Assembly (NCBI GenBank): GCA_946481025.1
Contig: CAMLNA010000119.1
Span: forward strand, 1 to 13,688
DNA: 13,688 nucleotides
Origin: an uncultured Rivibacter sp.
Lineage (GTDB): Bacteria; Pseudomonadota; Gammaproteobacteria; Burkholderiales; Burkholderiaceae
Direction of reading: 5' to 3'
Positions 1-8,232 of the stretch are shown in pieces. The notes beneath the pieces are model-generated. The model saw only the letters and a program-made list of their open reading frames with translations, made no database searches and was not told where the DNA came from. Every line of letters begins with the position of its first letter. Within the stretch, counting starts at the first letter, position 1. The translations under genes were made by a program, and so were the position numbers.

Positions 1-950
1 TGCGCCGTCGCCAGCGTGGCCTTCGTGATCGACAGCCATTGCGGCTCGGCCGCCTCGGCGCGTTCGACGGCGCGCTGCGCGGCTTCCACCGCCGCGGCAT
101 GCTGGCCCTGCTTCATGCGCATGTGCGCCAGGTTGTTCCAGGCGACTGCGCTGTCGTGCTGCCGGGCTGCATGTTCGAAGGCCGATGCGGCGCCGGCCAG
201 GTCGCCCGCGGTGGCCCGGGCATTGCCCAGGCCCATGGCCAACGTGAGGTTGTGCGGCCAGCGTTGCAGGGCCGCGTCGTAGGCGCGGGCCGCCGTGGCG
301 GCCGGCACGCTGCGCTCCAGCGCCACCGTGGCGGCGGCCACTTCGGTCTCGGGCGCGGTGGCCGGCAGCTCGCCGGGCTTCACGGCGACGAAGGCCCAGT
401 GGCCCGAACGCGCCCAGGTGTGCTCGAAGGTGCGCAGCGGCAGGATCTCGCGCCGCGTGGTGCCTGAGCGCAGCACCGCGACCCCCAGGTCGAGCTCGTA
501 ACCCATCAGCACCGCGTAGTGCCAGGCGGGCGCGAAACCCAGCCCCAGGTTCTGCATCACCAGCACGGGGTGGCCGGCGGCCACCTCGCGCAACACTGCC
601 TGCAGCTCGCCCGGCACGCGCACCGCCAGGGCGCCCTGGCGCCGCGCGGCGGCCAGCATCTCGACCTGCAGGCTGCCTTGCCGCGCCGGCAGGAACACGG
701 TCTCGGTGAGCTGCGCAGGCGTGACCTCGATGCCCAGCGCGACCAGCACCGTGGCCAGCGCGGCGGGGCCGCACTGCAGCTCGGTCTGCGGGAAGAACGG
801 CGTGGCGCTGAGCTCGACGTGCGAGGGCAGGTCGGCCGGCCGCTCGGCCAGCAACGCCTCGGTCTGCGGCGGAATGAACGCGGCGCAGCCGCCGACACCG
901 GACGCCGCGCCGAGCAGCAGCGCCGAGGTCAGCAGCCTGCGCCTGTCCAC
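1..950 (-). CDS. PA2778-family cysteine peptidase, lipoprotein with TPRs (3' end outside window)
   Basis: A predicted lipid-anchored, C39-like papain-fold peptidase followed by TPRs. Seen from a GTG at 950: a short basic start (VDRRR), a hydrophobic stretch and a lipobox VGGC with the lipidated Cys at residue 22; the catalytic Cys in QCGPAAL at residue 60 (C39-type QxxxCG setting); the catalytic His in WHYAVLMG at residue 144; then about 90 residues of helical repeats resembling two TPR units (around residues 230-300). The frame stays open for 316 codons and runs off the left edge. No ATG is available upstream in frame. The GTG lies 11 bases after the stop of the PA2779-family gene and has no strong Shine-Dalgarno, so translation is probably coupled. 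The peptidase fold is clear from the motifs; the substrate of this family is not known to me. The pairing with PA2779 matches the Pseudomonas aeruginosa gene order. Confidence 0.85.
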   Translation of the reverse strand, partial: MDRRRLLTSALLLGAASGVGGCAAFIPPQTEALLAERPADLPSHVELSATPFFPQTELQCGPAALATVLVALGIEVTPAQLTETVFLPARQGSLQVEMLAAARRQGALAVRVPGELQAVLREVAAGHPVLVMQNLGLGFAPAWHYAVLMGYELDLGVAVLRSGTTRREILPLRTFEHTWARSGHWAFVAVKPGELPATAPETEVAAATVALERSVPAATAARAYDAALQRWPHNLTLAMGLGNARATAGDLAGAASAFEHAARQHDSAVAWNNLAHMRMKQGQHAAAVEAAQRAVERAEAAEPQWLSITKATLATA

Positions 951-961
951 CGGGTGCCGGT

Positions 962-1375
962 TCAGCGGACCGAGCGGGTGAACGGGAAGATCTTCGTGAA
1001 GCCGAGGATGTCGGTGATCAGCAGCAGCACGAAGATGAAGACGATGGTGCCGAGGATGTCGCTCGCGCCGGCCGGAGCCTCGTCGAGCGTCTTGGCGAGG
1101 TGGGCCACCTCGAAGTCGGACAGCGCCGCCACGCGGGCGCGCGCCTGGTCCGCGGAGACGCCGCGTTCGGCCAGCGCCTGCGCCACGTCGGCGCGGTCGA
1201 GCAGGGCGTTCACCTGCGCGCGGGCCTGGTCGGCCTGCAGGTCAGCGGAGACCATGCCCTGCGCTGCGGCGATTTCTTCGGTGCCGATCAGGGTGGCCTG
1301 GGCGCTGCTGATCGCGCCGGAATAAGTGATGCACGCGGCCACGAAGCCGGTCAGCCAACGATGGGTTCGTTTCAT
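962..1375 (-). CDS. PA2779-family membrane-anchored protein
   Basis: A 137-residue small protein of unknown function. Seen: an N-terminal signal sequence with a likely cleavage site after SAQA (about residue 27); a central helical region rich in Ala, Arg, Gln and Asp (about 33-100); then one C-terminal transmembrane helix (about 106-125, IVFIFVLLLITDILG) followed by a short basic tail ending FTRSVR. This signal-helices-tail layout is typical of the PA2779 family. The ATG at 1375 is chosen because GGAGAAG lies just upstream and the signal peptide begins there; the frame remains open further upstream but without such signals. It precedes the PA2778-type peptidase by 11 bases, so the two are almost certainly one operon, and this protein is a plausible partner, substrate or membrane anchor of that peptidase (inference). 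A candidate promoter with an overlapping inverted repeat lies at 1420-1450. Confidence 0.85.
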   Translation of the reverse strand: MKRTHRWLTGFVAACITYSGAISSAQATLIGTEEIAAAQGMVSADLQADQARAQVNALLDRADVAQALAERGVSADQARARVAALSDFEVAHLAKTLDEAPAGASDILGTIVFIFVLLLITDILGFTKIFPFTRSVR

Positions 1376-1419
1376 GTTTCTTCTCCAGGAAACGCCGCGC
1401 AAGAGTGCCCGGCCGGGCG

Positions 1420-1450
1420 AATGTAACCGTGTGACCGCGGGGGCGGTCAC
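1420..1450 (-). promoter_or_regulatory. Candidate promoter/operator of the PA2779-PA2778 pair
   Basis: On the minus strand a perfect inverted repeat GTGACCGC-N4-GCGGTCAC (1431-1450) is followed 5 bases later by TACATT (1425-1420), a -10-like hexamer about 45 bases upstream of the PA2779-family ATG. GTGACC in the first arm could act as a weak -35 with a 19-base spacer. An inverted repeat over the -35/spacer region is what an operator for a dimeric regulator would look like. It has no T tract and follows another hairpin that better fits a terminator, so I prefer the operator reading. The regulator is unknown. Confidence 0.4.
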
Positions 1451-1459
1451 CAAATGCAA

Positions 1460-1490
1460 CGGCGGGGCCGGCGTGATGCCGGCCCCGCCG
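1460..1490 (-). terminator. Hairpin terminator of the small lipoprotein gene
   Basis: A perfect 13-base-pair GC-rich stem with a 5-base loop (arms 1460-1472 and 1478-1490) begins 21 bases after the stop of the small lipoprotein gene on the minus strand. The downstream minus-strand sequence is GTTGCATTTG, so the U tract is poor. Stem length and position favour a terminator; efficiency without U-runs is uncertain. Confidence 0.6.
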
Positions 1491-1511
1491 CGACAGGGCC
1501 GGCCCGTCCGC

Positions 1512-1733
1512 TCAGGGATTCGATGCTGCAGAAGCTGCCGCATCGGGCGCCGTGGCGGTGCCCGAGCCCATGCCGGTGCCTCCGGCAGGCGAGGTGCTCG
1601 ACGTGCCGGGGTCGGCGGACCCCGTCGGGCCGCCCGCGGGCGCGGTTTCGTCGCGGCGCTGGCAGGCGCCCAGGGAGAGGGCGAACACGGCCACCAGGCC
1701 GGCAACGGAGAGTCGGGTGCGCAAGCTCGTCAT
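1512..1733 (-). CDS. Small predicted lipoprotein
   Basis: A 73-residue protein that I do not recognise by family. Seen: a basic start (MTSLRTR), a hydrophobic core (LSVAGLVAVFALS) and a lipobox LGAC, giving a lipidated Cys at about residue 24. The remaining 50 residues are low-complexity Ala/Gly/Ser/Thr/Pro and look disordered, like a surface or periplasmic tether. AAAGGAG lies 5 bases before the ATG at 1733, a very good ribosome-binding site, which supports the gene being real despite its size. It is separated from the PA2779-family gene by a terminator-like hairpin and is probably its own transcript. It lies divergent to the MFS transporter. Confidence 0.7.
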   Translation of the reverse strand: MTSLRTRLSVAGLVAVFALSLGACQRRDETAPAGGPTGSADPGTSSTSPAGGTGMGSGTATAPDAAASAASNP

Positions 1734-1831
1734 GAGTGCTCCTTTGTTGAGTCGATGTGGATGCGTCAGGGCCGCGCTGCCGCACGCGGAGCGCCGCTGC
1801 GCCGACCCTGGGCACCGGCATGCAGCGTGCC

Positions 1832-1847
1832 CGGGGTGCGCACCCCG
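1832..1847. promoter_or_regulatory. 16-base perfect palindrome, candidate operator upstream of the MFS gene
   Basis: CGGGGTGCGCACCCCG is a perfect palindrome in the 170-base gap between the divergent small lipoprotein gene and the MFS exporter gene. It ends 7 bases before the candidate -35 hexamer at 1855-1860. Local regulators of drug exporters often bind palindromes at such positions, so an operator is plausible. In this GC-rich DNA a chance palindrome cannot be excluded. Confidence 0.35.
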
Positions 1848-1854
1848 CGCCGTT

Positions 1855-1883
1855 TTGTGCGGCCAGCGCCCGGCCCATACGAT
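1855..1883 (+). promoter_or_regulatory. Candidate sigma-70 promoter of the MFS-miaA transcript
   Basis: TTGTGC (1855-1860) and TACGAT (1878-1883) are separated by exactly 17 bases. The -10 matches at four of six positions including the key T-A and the final T, and the -35 matches at the first three. Transcription would start near 1890, leaving only about 14 bases before the ATG at 1904. This agrees with the absence of a clear Shine-Dalgarno there. Confidence 0.35.
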
Positions 1884-1903
1884 GCCCCTGATACGCTCGA
1901 CCG

Positions 1904-3139
1904 ATGGCTTCCACCTCCGAAACAGCCGAAACGGCTCGTAGCCGCATGCACGCGGCTTCTCCCGCCGTCGTGGCCCTGGCCCTGGCGCTGCTGCTGGGCA
2001 TCCAGCCGGTCACCACCGACCTCTACCTGCCGGTGCTGCCCGGCCTCACCCGCGAACTCGGGGCGCCCATGGCGGCGGCCCAGCTCACCCTGTCGGCCTT
2101 GATCATCTGCTTCGGCTTCGGGCAGCTCGTCTGCGGCCCGCTGGCCGACCGCTACGGTCGGCGGCCGGTGCTGTTGTGGGGACTGTCGCTCTACGTGGCT
2201 GCCAGCCTCCTGGCTGCGCTGGCGTCCGGCATCGGCGTGCTGATCCTCTGGCGGGCGGTGCAGGGCGCCGGGATGGCGGCCGCGGTGGTCTGCGCCCGCG
2301 CGATGGTGCGCGACCTCTACGAGCCGCACGAGGGCGTGCGCGTCATGAGCAAGGGGCTGTCGGGCCTGGGGGTGCTGGCCTTGTCGAGCCCCGCCCTGGG
2401 CGGGCTGATCGGCGCCACGCTCGGCTGGCGCGCCGCCCTCCTGGCCGTCACGCTGTTCGGCGCGGCCACGCTGGCCTTCGTGATCTGGCGCGTCGGCGAA
2501 ACGGCGCCGCGCAAGAACCCGGCGGCCACCCACCTGGGCCCGTTGCTGGCGGCGTGGTGGCGCATCCTGCGGCACCGCACCTTCGTGGCCTATGCCGCGC
2601 TCACCGCGGCCACCTATGCCGGGCTCTTCACCTTCCTGGCGGGATCGTCGTTCGTCTTCATCGAGGTGCTGGGCACCTCCCGGGTGGGCTACGGGCTGGT
2701 GATGGCCTCGAGTTCGGTGAGCTACCTGGCCGGCACCTTCTGGTGCCGGCGCTGGCTGCTGCGCCACGGCATCCGCGGCACGGTGGCGCGCGGCGCGTGG
2801 TGCACCCTGGCCGGCGGGCTGTCGATGGCGCTGCTGGCGCTGGCCGAGGTGCACACGGTGTGGGCGGTGATGGTGCCGCAGTGGCTGTTCGCCTTCGGCC
2901 ACGGCATCCACCAGCCCTGCGGCCAGACCGGCGCGGTCGGGCCGTTCCCGCACAACGCCGGCGCCGCATCGGCACTCGCGGGCTTCGTGCTGGCCGCCGC
3001 CGCCTTCGCGGTGGGCGCCTGGCTGGGCGTCACGATGAACGGCACCGTCTACCCGCTGGCGCTCACCATCGGCGTGTGGTCGGTGGTGACCGCCGGCATC
3101 GCCTGGACGCTGGTGCAGCGCCACGGCGAGCCGTCATGA
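1904..3139 (+). CDS. MFS drug-resistance transporter, Bcr/CflA-type (DHA1)
   Basis: A predicted inner-membrane proton-driven exporter of small molecules. Seen in 411 residues: about 12 hydrophobic segments; the first transmembrane segment ends in [12 protein letters not shown] (residues 37-48), close to the DxYLPALP signature of the Bcr/CflA group; MFS motif A between TM2 and TM3, [13 protein letters not shown] (78-90); and a motif-B-like Arg in [15 protein letters not shown]. The length suits the family. The start at 1904 is the first ATG; an alternative ATG at 1946 (MHAASP) just before TM1 is equally possible because neither has a clear ribosome-binding site. The stop codon overlaps the first possible miaA start (ATGA), so the two genes are likely co-transcribed. 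Substrate cannot be told from sequence. A palindrome and a weak promoter lie just upstream. Confidence 0.88.
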   Translation: MASTSETAETARSRMHAASPAVVALALALLLGIQPVTTDLYLPVLPGLTRELGAPMAAAQLTLSALIICFGFGQLVCGPLADRYGRRPVLLWGLSLYVAASLLAALASGIGVLILWRAVQGAGMAAAVVCARAMVRDLYEPHEGVRVMSKGLSGLGVLALSSPALGGLIGATLGWRAALLAVTLFGAATLAFVIWRVGETAPRKNPAATHLGPLLAAWWRILRHRTFVAYAALTAATYAGLFTFLAGSSFVFIEVLGTSRVGYGLVMASSSVSYLAGTFWCRRWLLRHGIRGTVARGAWCTLAGGLSMALLALAEVHTVWAVMVPQWLFAFGHGIHQPCGQTGAVGPFPHNAGAASALAGFVLAAAAFAVGAWLGVTMNGTVYPLALTIGVWSVVTAGIAWTLVQRHGEPS

Positions 3140-3245
3140 CGACACCCCGCTCGCCGGGTACGGCGACCACCCCTCCAGGAGGGGCGGGCCTTGCTTGGGG
3201 CGGCCCGGCGCGGCGGCCCGGGATGACGACACCCCGCTCGCCGGG
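3136..3245 (+). repeat. 23-base direct repeat around a GC-rich REP-like spacer at the miaA start
   Basis: The 23 bases at 3136-3158 recur without mismatch at 3223-3245. Both copies begin with ATGACGACACC and both ATGs are in the miaA frame, 87 bases (29 codons) apart. The 64-base spacer contains the inverted repeat CCCCTCC/GGAGGGG (3170-3184) and runs of CGGCCCGG, resembling the dispersed GC-rich palindromic repeats of Comamonadaceae intergenic DNA (resemblance from memory, not searched). It reads through without a stop, encoding an extra proline/glycine/alanine-rich N-terminus if the first ATG is used. Confidence 0.85.
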
Positions 3246-4197
3246 AGGAGCGCGCCTGCGCTGGCTTGGGCTGGCGGGGCCTACGGCTTCCGGCAAGACC
3301 GCGGCGGCGCTCGCCATCGCGCAGGCGCTGCCGGTGGAGATCGTGAGCGTCGATTCGGCCCTCGTGTACCGCGGCATGGACATCGGCACGGCCAAGCCCA
3401 CGCGAGAAGAGCGCAGCCGGGTGCCGCACCACCTGATCGACCTCATCGACCCGCGCGAGGCGTATTCGGCCGCGCAGTTCGCGGCCGATGCCGGCCGCCT
3501 GGTCGACGAGATCGCCGCCCGTGGCCGGCTGCCGCTGCTGGTGGGCGGCACGATGCTGTACTTCAAGGCCCTGCTCGACGGGCTGGACGAGCTGCCCGCG
3601 GCCGACCCGGCGGTGCGCGCGGCGCTCGACCGCGAGGCCGCGACGCGTGGCTGGGCGGCGCTGCACGAAGAGCTGGCGAAGGTGGACCCGGTGACCGCGG
3701 CGCGCCTGCCGCCCGCCGACTCGCAACGCATCCAGCGGGCGCTGGAGGTGTGGCGCAGCACCGGCCGGCCGCTGTCGAGCTTCCACAGCGACCGTTTCGG
3801 CGGCAGCGCCGACCGCGCCGCACCCGCGGACACGCCGTTGATCTCCCTGGAGCCGCTGCACAGGCCATGGCTGCATGAACGCATTGCGCAGCGCTTCGAC
3901 GCCATGCTGGCCGACGGACTGGTCGACGAGGTGCGGGCCTTGCGCTCGCGGGCTGACCTGGACCTGTCGATGCCGTCGATGCGCTGCGTGGGCTACCGGC
4001 AGACCTGGGAGGCGCTGGACGCCGCCGACCCGCCCGACATGGCGGCCCTGCGCGAACGGGGTGTCGCCGCCACCCGCCAGCTCGCCAAGCGCCAGCTCAC
4101 CTGGCTGCGCAGCATGCCGGGGCGGCATGTGGTGGCGGCCGACGCGGCCGATGCCGTCAGCCAGGTGGTGGCCCTGGCGCAGCAGCTGGCTGGCTAG
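3223..4197 (+). CDS. miaA: tRNA dimethylallyltransferase
   Basis: Transfers a dimethylallyl group to N6 of A37 in tRNAs reading codons that start with U, the first step toward ms2i6A. Seen: P-loop GPTASGKT (residues 19-26 from the 3223 start), then [19 protein letters not shown] with the conserved Asp at residue 44, the [14 protein letters not shown] segment, and MRCVGYRQ near the C-terminus. Two in-frame ATGs with the same downstream sequence exist: 3136, overlapping the MFS stop as ATGA, and 3223. I list 3223 because it places the P-loop at residue 19, as in E. coli MiaA, and gives 324 residues. The 3136 start would give 353 residues and has the better translational coupling and a GGCGAG upstream, so it may be used as well. 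The last 41 bases overlap the convergent large gene on the other strand. hfq, a common neighbour in other proteobacteria, is not adjacent. Confidence 0.93.
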   Translation: MTTPRSPGGARLRWLGLAGPTASGKTAAALAIAQALPVEIVSVDSALVYRGMDIGTAKPTREERSRVPHHLIDLIDPREAYSAAQFAADAGRLVDEIAARGRLPLLVGGTMLYFKALLDGLDELPAADPAVRAALDREAATRGWAALHEELAKVDPVTAARLPPADSQRIQRALEVWRSTGRPLSSFHSDRFGGSADRAAPADTPLISLEPLHRPWLHERIAQRFDAMLADGLVDEVRALRSRADLDLSMPSMRCVGYRQTWEALDAADPPDMAALRERGVAATRQLAKRQLTWLRSMPGRHVVAADAADAVSQVVALAQQLAG

Positions 4198-7100
4198 CTG
4201 GCCAGGAGCCCTCGGCTCGCCACAGCCGTGCCGGCTCGGGCTTGCGGCCCGGCTCCGCACGCGGCACCGGCTCGTACGGCGGCCACTGGCCGACGGTGCG
4301 CATGGCCTCGCCGATGCGGTTGTTCTGCCACTTGACGAAGAAGTCCACCCCGCGGTCGGTTTCGCCCTTGGTCTTCTCGCGCAGCAGCAGGATGGTCGGC
4401 TCCCACATCGGCGGCTGTGCGATGGTGTCGTCGAACAGCCGTTCGGTGCGTTGCGCCTCTTCCTCGCGGCCGCCCTTGCGCTGCAGGCTGGCCAGAGCGC
4501 GCAGGCCGTCGAGCACGGGTGCGGCTTCGGCCTTCAGCGCCTTGTCCATGTAGACGGTGGCGAACTTGTTCTCGGCCGCGAAGTTTCGCCCCTGCTCCAG
4601 CAGGTCTTCGAGCTGACGCTCGGCCACCGCGTAGCGCATGCCTTCGCTCATGTCGGCCGGCAGCCTGGCGGTGCCGTAATTCACCCAGGTGTTCCAGTCG
4701 CGCCGCACCTCGCGCTCGAATGCGGCGAAGTCCAGGAAGTCCATCGCGCAGTCGCTGCGCACCGGGTCGATCTTCCTGTCGATGGTGAACAAGGTGCAGA
4801 AGCGCGTGATGCCTTCTGCTTTCACTTCGGTCGCATAGGCCAGGTCGGCGCCCGCGGCGCTGAGACTCGCCTTGGGCTGCAGGCGGCCCTTCTTGTCGGG
4901 CTCGCTCCATTGCTGGAGCATCACGCCCGCGGCGGCGCGCACGTTGCCTTCCACCTTGGCCTGCGCGGTGGAGTCGCGGTAGAGGGTGGTCATGTAGCCG
5001 GCCACTTCGGTCTGCGTGCTGCTCTTGTCCTGCCTGGCCTTGATGCCGCCCGAGACGGACAGGTTCACGCGCCGCGGCCGGTCGTCCACCTCGCCCGTGC
5101 GCGCCCCCGCGAAGAGCGACCAGTTGAACTCGGTGCCGACCGAGCTGCGCACCGCGTTGTCGATGAGGCCGACGTTGAGGTTGTCGTGGTAGGCCAGCAG
5201 CTCGCCCATCCAGTCGTCGGGCACCGGTTCGCCGCGCCGCGCACGATCGGTGAGCGTCATGAGGTGCTCGTACACGTCCATGAACTTGGCCATCAGCTCG
5301 GGCTCCTGTCCCTTGGACAGTCGCAGCACGCGCAGCTGCACGCCGCTTTCGAGCGCCGTCTCGCGCCGGACCTTCCAGTCGGCCGAGCTGCCGATGCCGG
5401 CGCGCGCGCCGTCCTGCTCGTCGCCGAGGCCCCAGACGTAGCCGACGTTCACGCCTGCGCCCAGCTGGCCCTGCAGCACCTGCTGCTCACCCAGTTGCAG
5501 GTAAAGCCCGGTGCGGCCCATGTAGATCTCCATCACCTGCTCGCTGTTGCGCTGCCCGCCCGCGATGAGCTTCAGGCCCACGCCCGTGGCCAGCTTCGCG
5601 GCCGCCACGGCGGCCGACAACGGGCCGGTGTTCAGGCCCCAGGCCTTCTGGCCGGTGAGCCGCAGGCGGTCGCGCCACTCGAGGTTCTCGATCATGTCGC
5701 GCGTCATGTCGAACAACGCCCGGGCGGAGTCCACCTGCTCCCGCCTGCCGTCGCGCAGCAGGCGGTGGGCGTCGGCCACGGCGTCGTGCAACCGCCCGCT
5801 GGCACGCGCTTCCATGTCCCGCCAGTGTGATTCGTTCGCATGCGGGTCCGGGGAGGCCGGCGAGCCGGCCGGGTCGCCTGGCCGTGGTGCGGCGGGCAGG
5901 CCCTTGTGCAGCATGTCCATGGCCTGCAGCACGGTGTACCGGCCGCTTCGCAGGGCCTTCCATGCCGCATCCAGCGGCGGGTTGAGGCTGGTGGCCACCG
6001 GCTGGCCGCGTGCCTTGGCGCGGGCCTCGCGCTCGAAGAACTGCTGCAGCTCGCCGCGATGCTGCTCGATGGACCGCAGCGCCCGCTTGCCGAGCTTCAT
6101 CGTCGTGGGGTCGGCGCCTTCGGGGTGCCACTGCACGTGGTGGGCGATGGCCCGCCACCCGAGCTCGCCGGGCGAGGGCATGTGTCCCTCCGGCAGCTGG
6201 GCATCGCGCGCGACCAGGTAGTCGTGCACATGAGCCGCGGCTTCCACCAGCGCCTTGGCGGCCAGCCGTGCGGGCGTGGGCAGCGCGGTCGCTGCGCCGA
6301 CGGCCATGCCCTGCTTCAGCGCGTTCAGCGGGTTCACCGGGTTCAGGGGCGCGAGCACCGCCGGGCGCTGCTTCGCGGCCGCGCGTTCGGCCAGCCACCG
6401 CAGGGGCTTCTTCAGGTGCTGGTTGGCCTTGTCGTAGTCCGAGCCCTGCACGGTGGTGTCGTAGCCGTTGCGCAAGGCCCGGTAGGCGGCGCGCTCCGCG
6501 GGCGGACGCGCCGCCAGCGCCTGCGCGGGGTCGGATGCATGCGTGACGCTGCCGGCCGCGCGTTGTACCGCGGCCACCCAATCCCGCTGCACTGCGCCGC
6601 CTTCGGGCCGCTTGAGCGGCAGCTCGTCGGCCAGCAGGTACAGCCGTGCGGCCTCGGCCTGCTGGGGGCCCAGCGGCCTCTGCGCGGGCTCGAGCAGCAG
6701 CTCCAGCATCTGGATGCCGCTGCCTTCCTCGGCCAGCAGGCGAGCCAGTCGCCGCACCGGCTGCGTGGCGGTCGCTTCACCGCCGGCCGGGGGGATCGCA
6801 GCGGAGAGCCTGGTCTTCTGCAGCGCTTGCAGGAGCTCGGCGGCCTGCAACGCGTCGCCGCCCGTGGCCGCGCTCAGCGCCTCGAAGGCAATGTGGACAG
6901 CCAGGCTCCTGGGCAATGCGCCGTCGCCGACGCGAGCCAGCCGGTCCTGCAGCGACTCGCTCCAGCCCTGCATTGCATCGCGCAGGGGCTGCAAGTCGGC
7001 CGCATGGTCGAAGCCGGGGCAAAGCTCGAGCAGCTCGCTGCAATGCGCCGCCTCGGCGGCTGCGAAGGCGCTGCCCGCCTCGCTCGCCCGTGCAGCGGCA

Positions 7101-8134
7101 GCGGCCTGCTCGCCTTCGCGAGCCCGGCCCACCCTGCGCAGCGGCTCCTGCTGGCCACGCAGCTTGCCGGCCGCACGATCCTGGGACCGAAGGTTCCGTG
7201 CGTTGTCGTCGGCAGTCCGCTGCTCTGCGCCGATCCGTGCCTGCAGCACCTGTTGCCGCTGCAGCAGGGCATCCTCGTGCGACTGCAGCGCCGCCAGCGC
7301 GGCGCTCTTGTCGGCAAGCACTTCCTCGAGTGCCGCGATGCTCGATCGCTCAGTCTCCCGCTGGTCGTGTTCACGCTGCGCGCTCAACAGGTCGCGCAGC
7401 GGCGACATGCCGGTGCCTCCGCTCGGTGCGAGCGTTGGCAGCGGTGCATCTGCCGACCCTCCCGAGGCCCGCCGCTCCCTGGCCAGCGCCTCGCGAACCG
7501 ACACCAGCACGTCGCGGGTCAGCGCGATTTCCTCCTGCACGGTGGCGAGCTGCGCCGCAAGGGCGATGCTGCTCTGTGAGAGTTCGTTGGTGCGGTCGGC
7601 CAGCGTCGCCGCGCGGTGTGCGGACAGGGCCCAGTCGCCTTCGGTGCGCTCCAGATGACCGGCCACCACCTCGGCGGCCGCCGCCGCCTCGTTGACGGCG
7701 ATGCGGGCGTCCATGGCCCGCTGTTCGGCGGCCAGCTTCGAGATGAACGACGACAGCGTCTTCTGCACCCCGTCCTGCACTTCGGCGGGCGGCGCCTCGC
7801 GCTCGAGTTTCGTGCCGGCGTAGCGCAGCAGGTGTTCATGCCCCACCGGCTCGCCGCGCGCGAAACCCATGCCCCTTGCCGCGCCATGCAGCAGCTTGCG
7901 CAGCGCACGACGCGGCGCCATGGCGGGTGCGCTCCAGGCAGGGGCGAGGGTTTCCGTGGTCAGGGCCTGGGCGCGCGCGAGCGGATCGGCCTGGACAGAC
8001 AGCACCTCGTTGCGGGCCATGAGCGGGTCGAGCGTGTAGAACTTCGCGCCGGCCTTGCCGGTGTGGGCTGTCGTGCTGCCCGTGCCGGGCAGCACGAGCG
8101 TGGTGTTGGTCGGGCGTGACGGGATCTTGGGCAT
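4157..8134 (-). CDS. Large candidate type III secretion effector (unrecognised, possibly AWR/XopZ/HopAS-like)
   Basis: A 1325-residue protein that I cannot assign to a family with confidence. Seen: residues 1-35 contain no Asp or Glu, 9 of the first 25 residues are Ser/Thr, and residue 4 is Ile, features described for type III secretion signals. Residues ~140-220 and ~245-345 are charged, Ala/Leu/Gln-rich helices with coiled-coil character, split by a Gly/Ser/Pro linker (~222-245). Residues ~365-830 are mostly helical. Residues ~830-1110 alternate hydrophobic and polar positions with many Gly (for example [26 protein letters not shown]), suggesting an extensive beta domain. The helical end includes [16 protein letters not shown] (1243-1258) and a Pro-rich tail. 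No signal peptide or transmembrane anchor is visible. Size and layout recall the large AWR (RipA)/XopZ/HopAS effectors, but this is recollection rather than alignment. An hrpII/PIP-type box precedes it. The ATG at 8134 is the most upstream start in frame, with no clear Shine-Dalgarno. It stands alone between xerD and miaA. Confidence 0.6.
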   Translation of the reverse strand: MPKIPSRPTNTTLVLPGTGSTTAHTGKAGAKFYTLDPLMARNEVLSVQADPLARAQALTTETLAPAWSAPAMAPRRALRKLLHGAARGMGFARGEPVGHEHLLRYAGTKLEREAPPAEVQDGVQKTLSSFISKLAAEQRAMDARIAVNEAAAAAEVVAGHLERTEGDWALSAHRAATLADRTNELSQSSIALAAQLATVQEEIALTRDVLVSVREALARERRASGGSADAPLPTLAPSGGTGMSPLRDLLSAQREHDQRETERSSIAALEEVLADKSAALAALQSHEDALLQRQQVLQARIGAEQRTADDNARNLRSQDRAAGKLRGQQEPLRRVGRAREGEQAAAAARASEAGSAFAAAEAAHCSELLELCPGFDHAADLQPLRDAMQGWSESLQDRLARVGDGALPRSLAVHIAFEALSAATGGDALQAAELLQALQKTRLSAAIPPAGGEATATQPVRRLARLLAEEGSGIQMLELLLEPAQRPLGPQQAEAARLYLLADELPLKRPEGGAVQRDWVAAVQRAAGSVTHASDPAQALAARPPAERAAYRALRNGYDTTVQGSDYDKANQHLKKPLRWLAERAAAKQRPAVLAPLNPVNPLNALKQGMAVGAATALPTPARLAAKALVEAAAHVHDYLVARDAQLPEGHMPSPGELGWRAIAHHVQWHPEGADPTTMKLGKRALRSIEQHRGELQQFFEREARAKARGQPVATSLNPPLDAAWKALRSGRYTVLQAMDMLHKGLPAAPRPGDPAGSPASPDPHANESHWRDMEARASGRLHDAVADAHRLLRDGRREQVDSARALFDMTRDMIENLEWRDRLRLTGQKAWGLNTGPLSAAVAAAKLATGVGLKLIAGGQRNSEQVMEIYMGRTGLYLQLGEQQVLQGQLGAGVNVGYVWGLGDEQDGARAGIGSSADWKVRRETALESGVQLRVLRLSKGQEPELMAKFMDVYEHLMTLTDRARRGEPVPDDWMGELLAYHDNLNVGLIDNAVRSSVGTEFNWSLFAGARTGEVDDRPRRVNLSVSGGIKARQDKSSTQTEVAGYMTTLYRDSTAQAKVEGNVRAAAGVMLQQWSEPDKKGRLQPKASLSAAGADLAYATEVKAEGITRFCTLFTIDRKIDPVRSDCAMDFLDFAAFEREVRRDWNTWVNYGTARLPADMSEGMRYAVAERQLEDLLEQGRNFAAENKFATVYMDKALKAEAAPVLDGLRALASLQRKGGREEEAQRTERLFDDTIAQPPMWEPTILLLREKTKGETDRGVDFFVKWQNNRIGEAMRTVGQWPPYEPVPRAEPGRKPEPARLWRAEGSWPASQPAAAPGPPPG

Positions 8135-8139
8135 GGCGA

Positions 8140-8191
8140 CGGCAGGTATCGGAACGCGCTTTTGGCAGCGAAGGCATGCAGATACCTACCG
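8140..8191 (-). promoter_or_regulatory. 11-base-pair leader hairpin next to the start codon of the large gene
   Basis: In the mRNA, CGGUAGGUAUC (8191-8181) can pair with GAUACCUGCCG (8150-8140) over 11 base pairs with one G-U wobble, enclosing a 30-base loop. The 3' arm ends 5 bases before the ATG and occupies the position where a Shine-Dalgarno would be; none is visible. The stem could limit translation initiation until opened. This is a structural inference. Confidence 0.4.
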
Positions 8192-8232
8192 AGCGATGGC
8201 TCTTGGGGTGCGAAGGGCCCTCTGACGGGCCC

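Noticed and set aside
1766..3124. 452-codon open frame on the minus strand opposite the MFS gene
   Set aside because: Its composition (runs of His, Gln, Arg, Gly) is that of an antisense shadow. The plus strand encodes a clear 12-helix transporter with motif A.
3875..7579. Long open frames on the plus strand (3875-5830 and 5840-7579) opposite the large gene
   Set aside because: They consist of Arg/Ala/Gly/His/Val-rich unconserved sequence as expected from the complement of GC-rich coding DNA, carry no motifs, and the minus strand has one continuous 1325-codon frame with protein-like composition.
4157..8134. The large protein as an autotransporter or filamentous surface protein
   Set aside because: There is no N-terminal signal peptide, and the Gly-rich beta-like region is internal rather than a C-terminal barrel ending in an aromatic residue; the tail is Pro/Gly-rich.
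8215..8232. GGGCCC-N6-GGGCCC as a rho-independent terminator of xerD
   Set aside because: It is not followed by a T tract on the minus strand and lies about 100 bases beyond the xerD stop, near the predicted transcription start of the large gene. The self-complementary GGGCCC units are common in this DNA.
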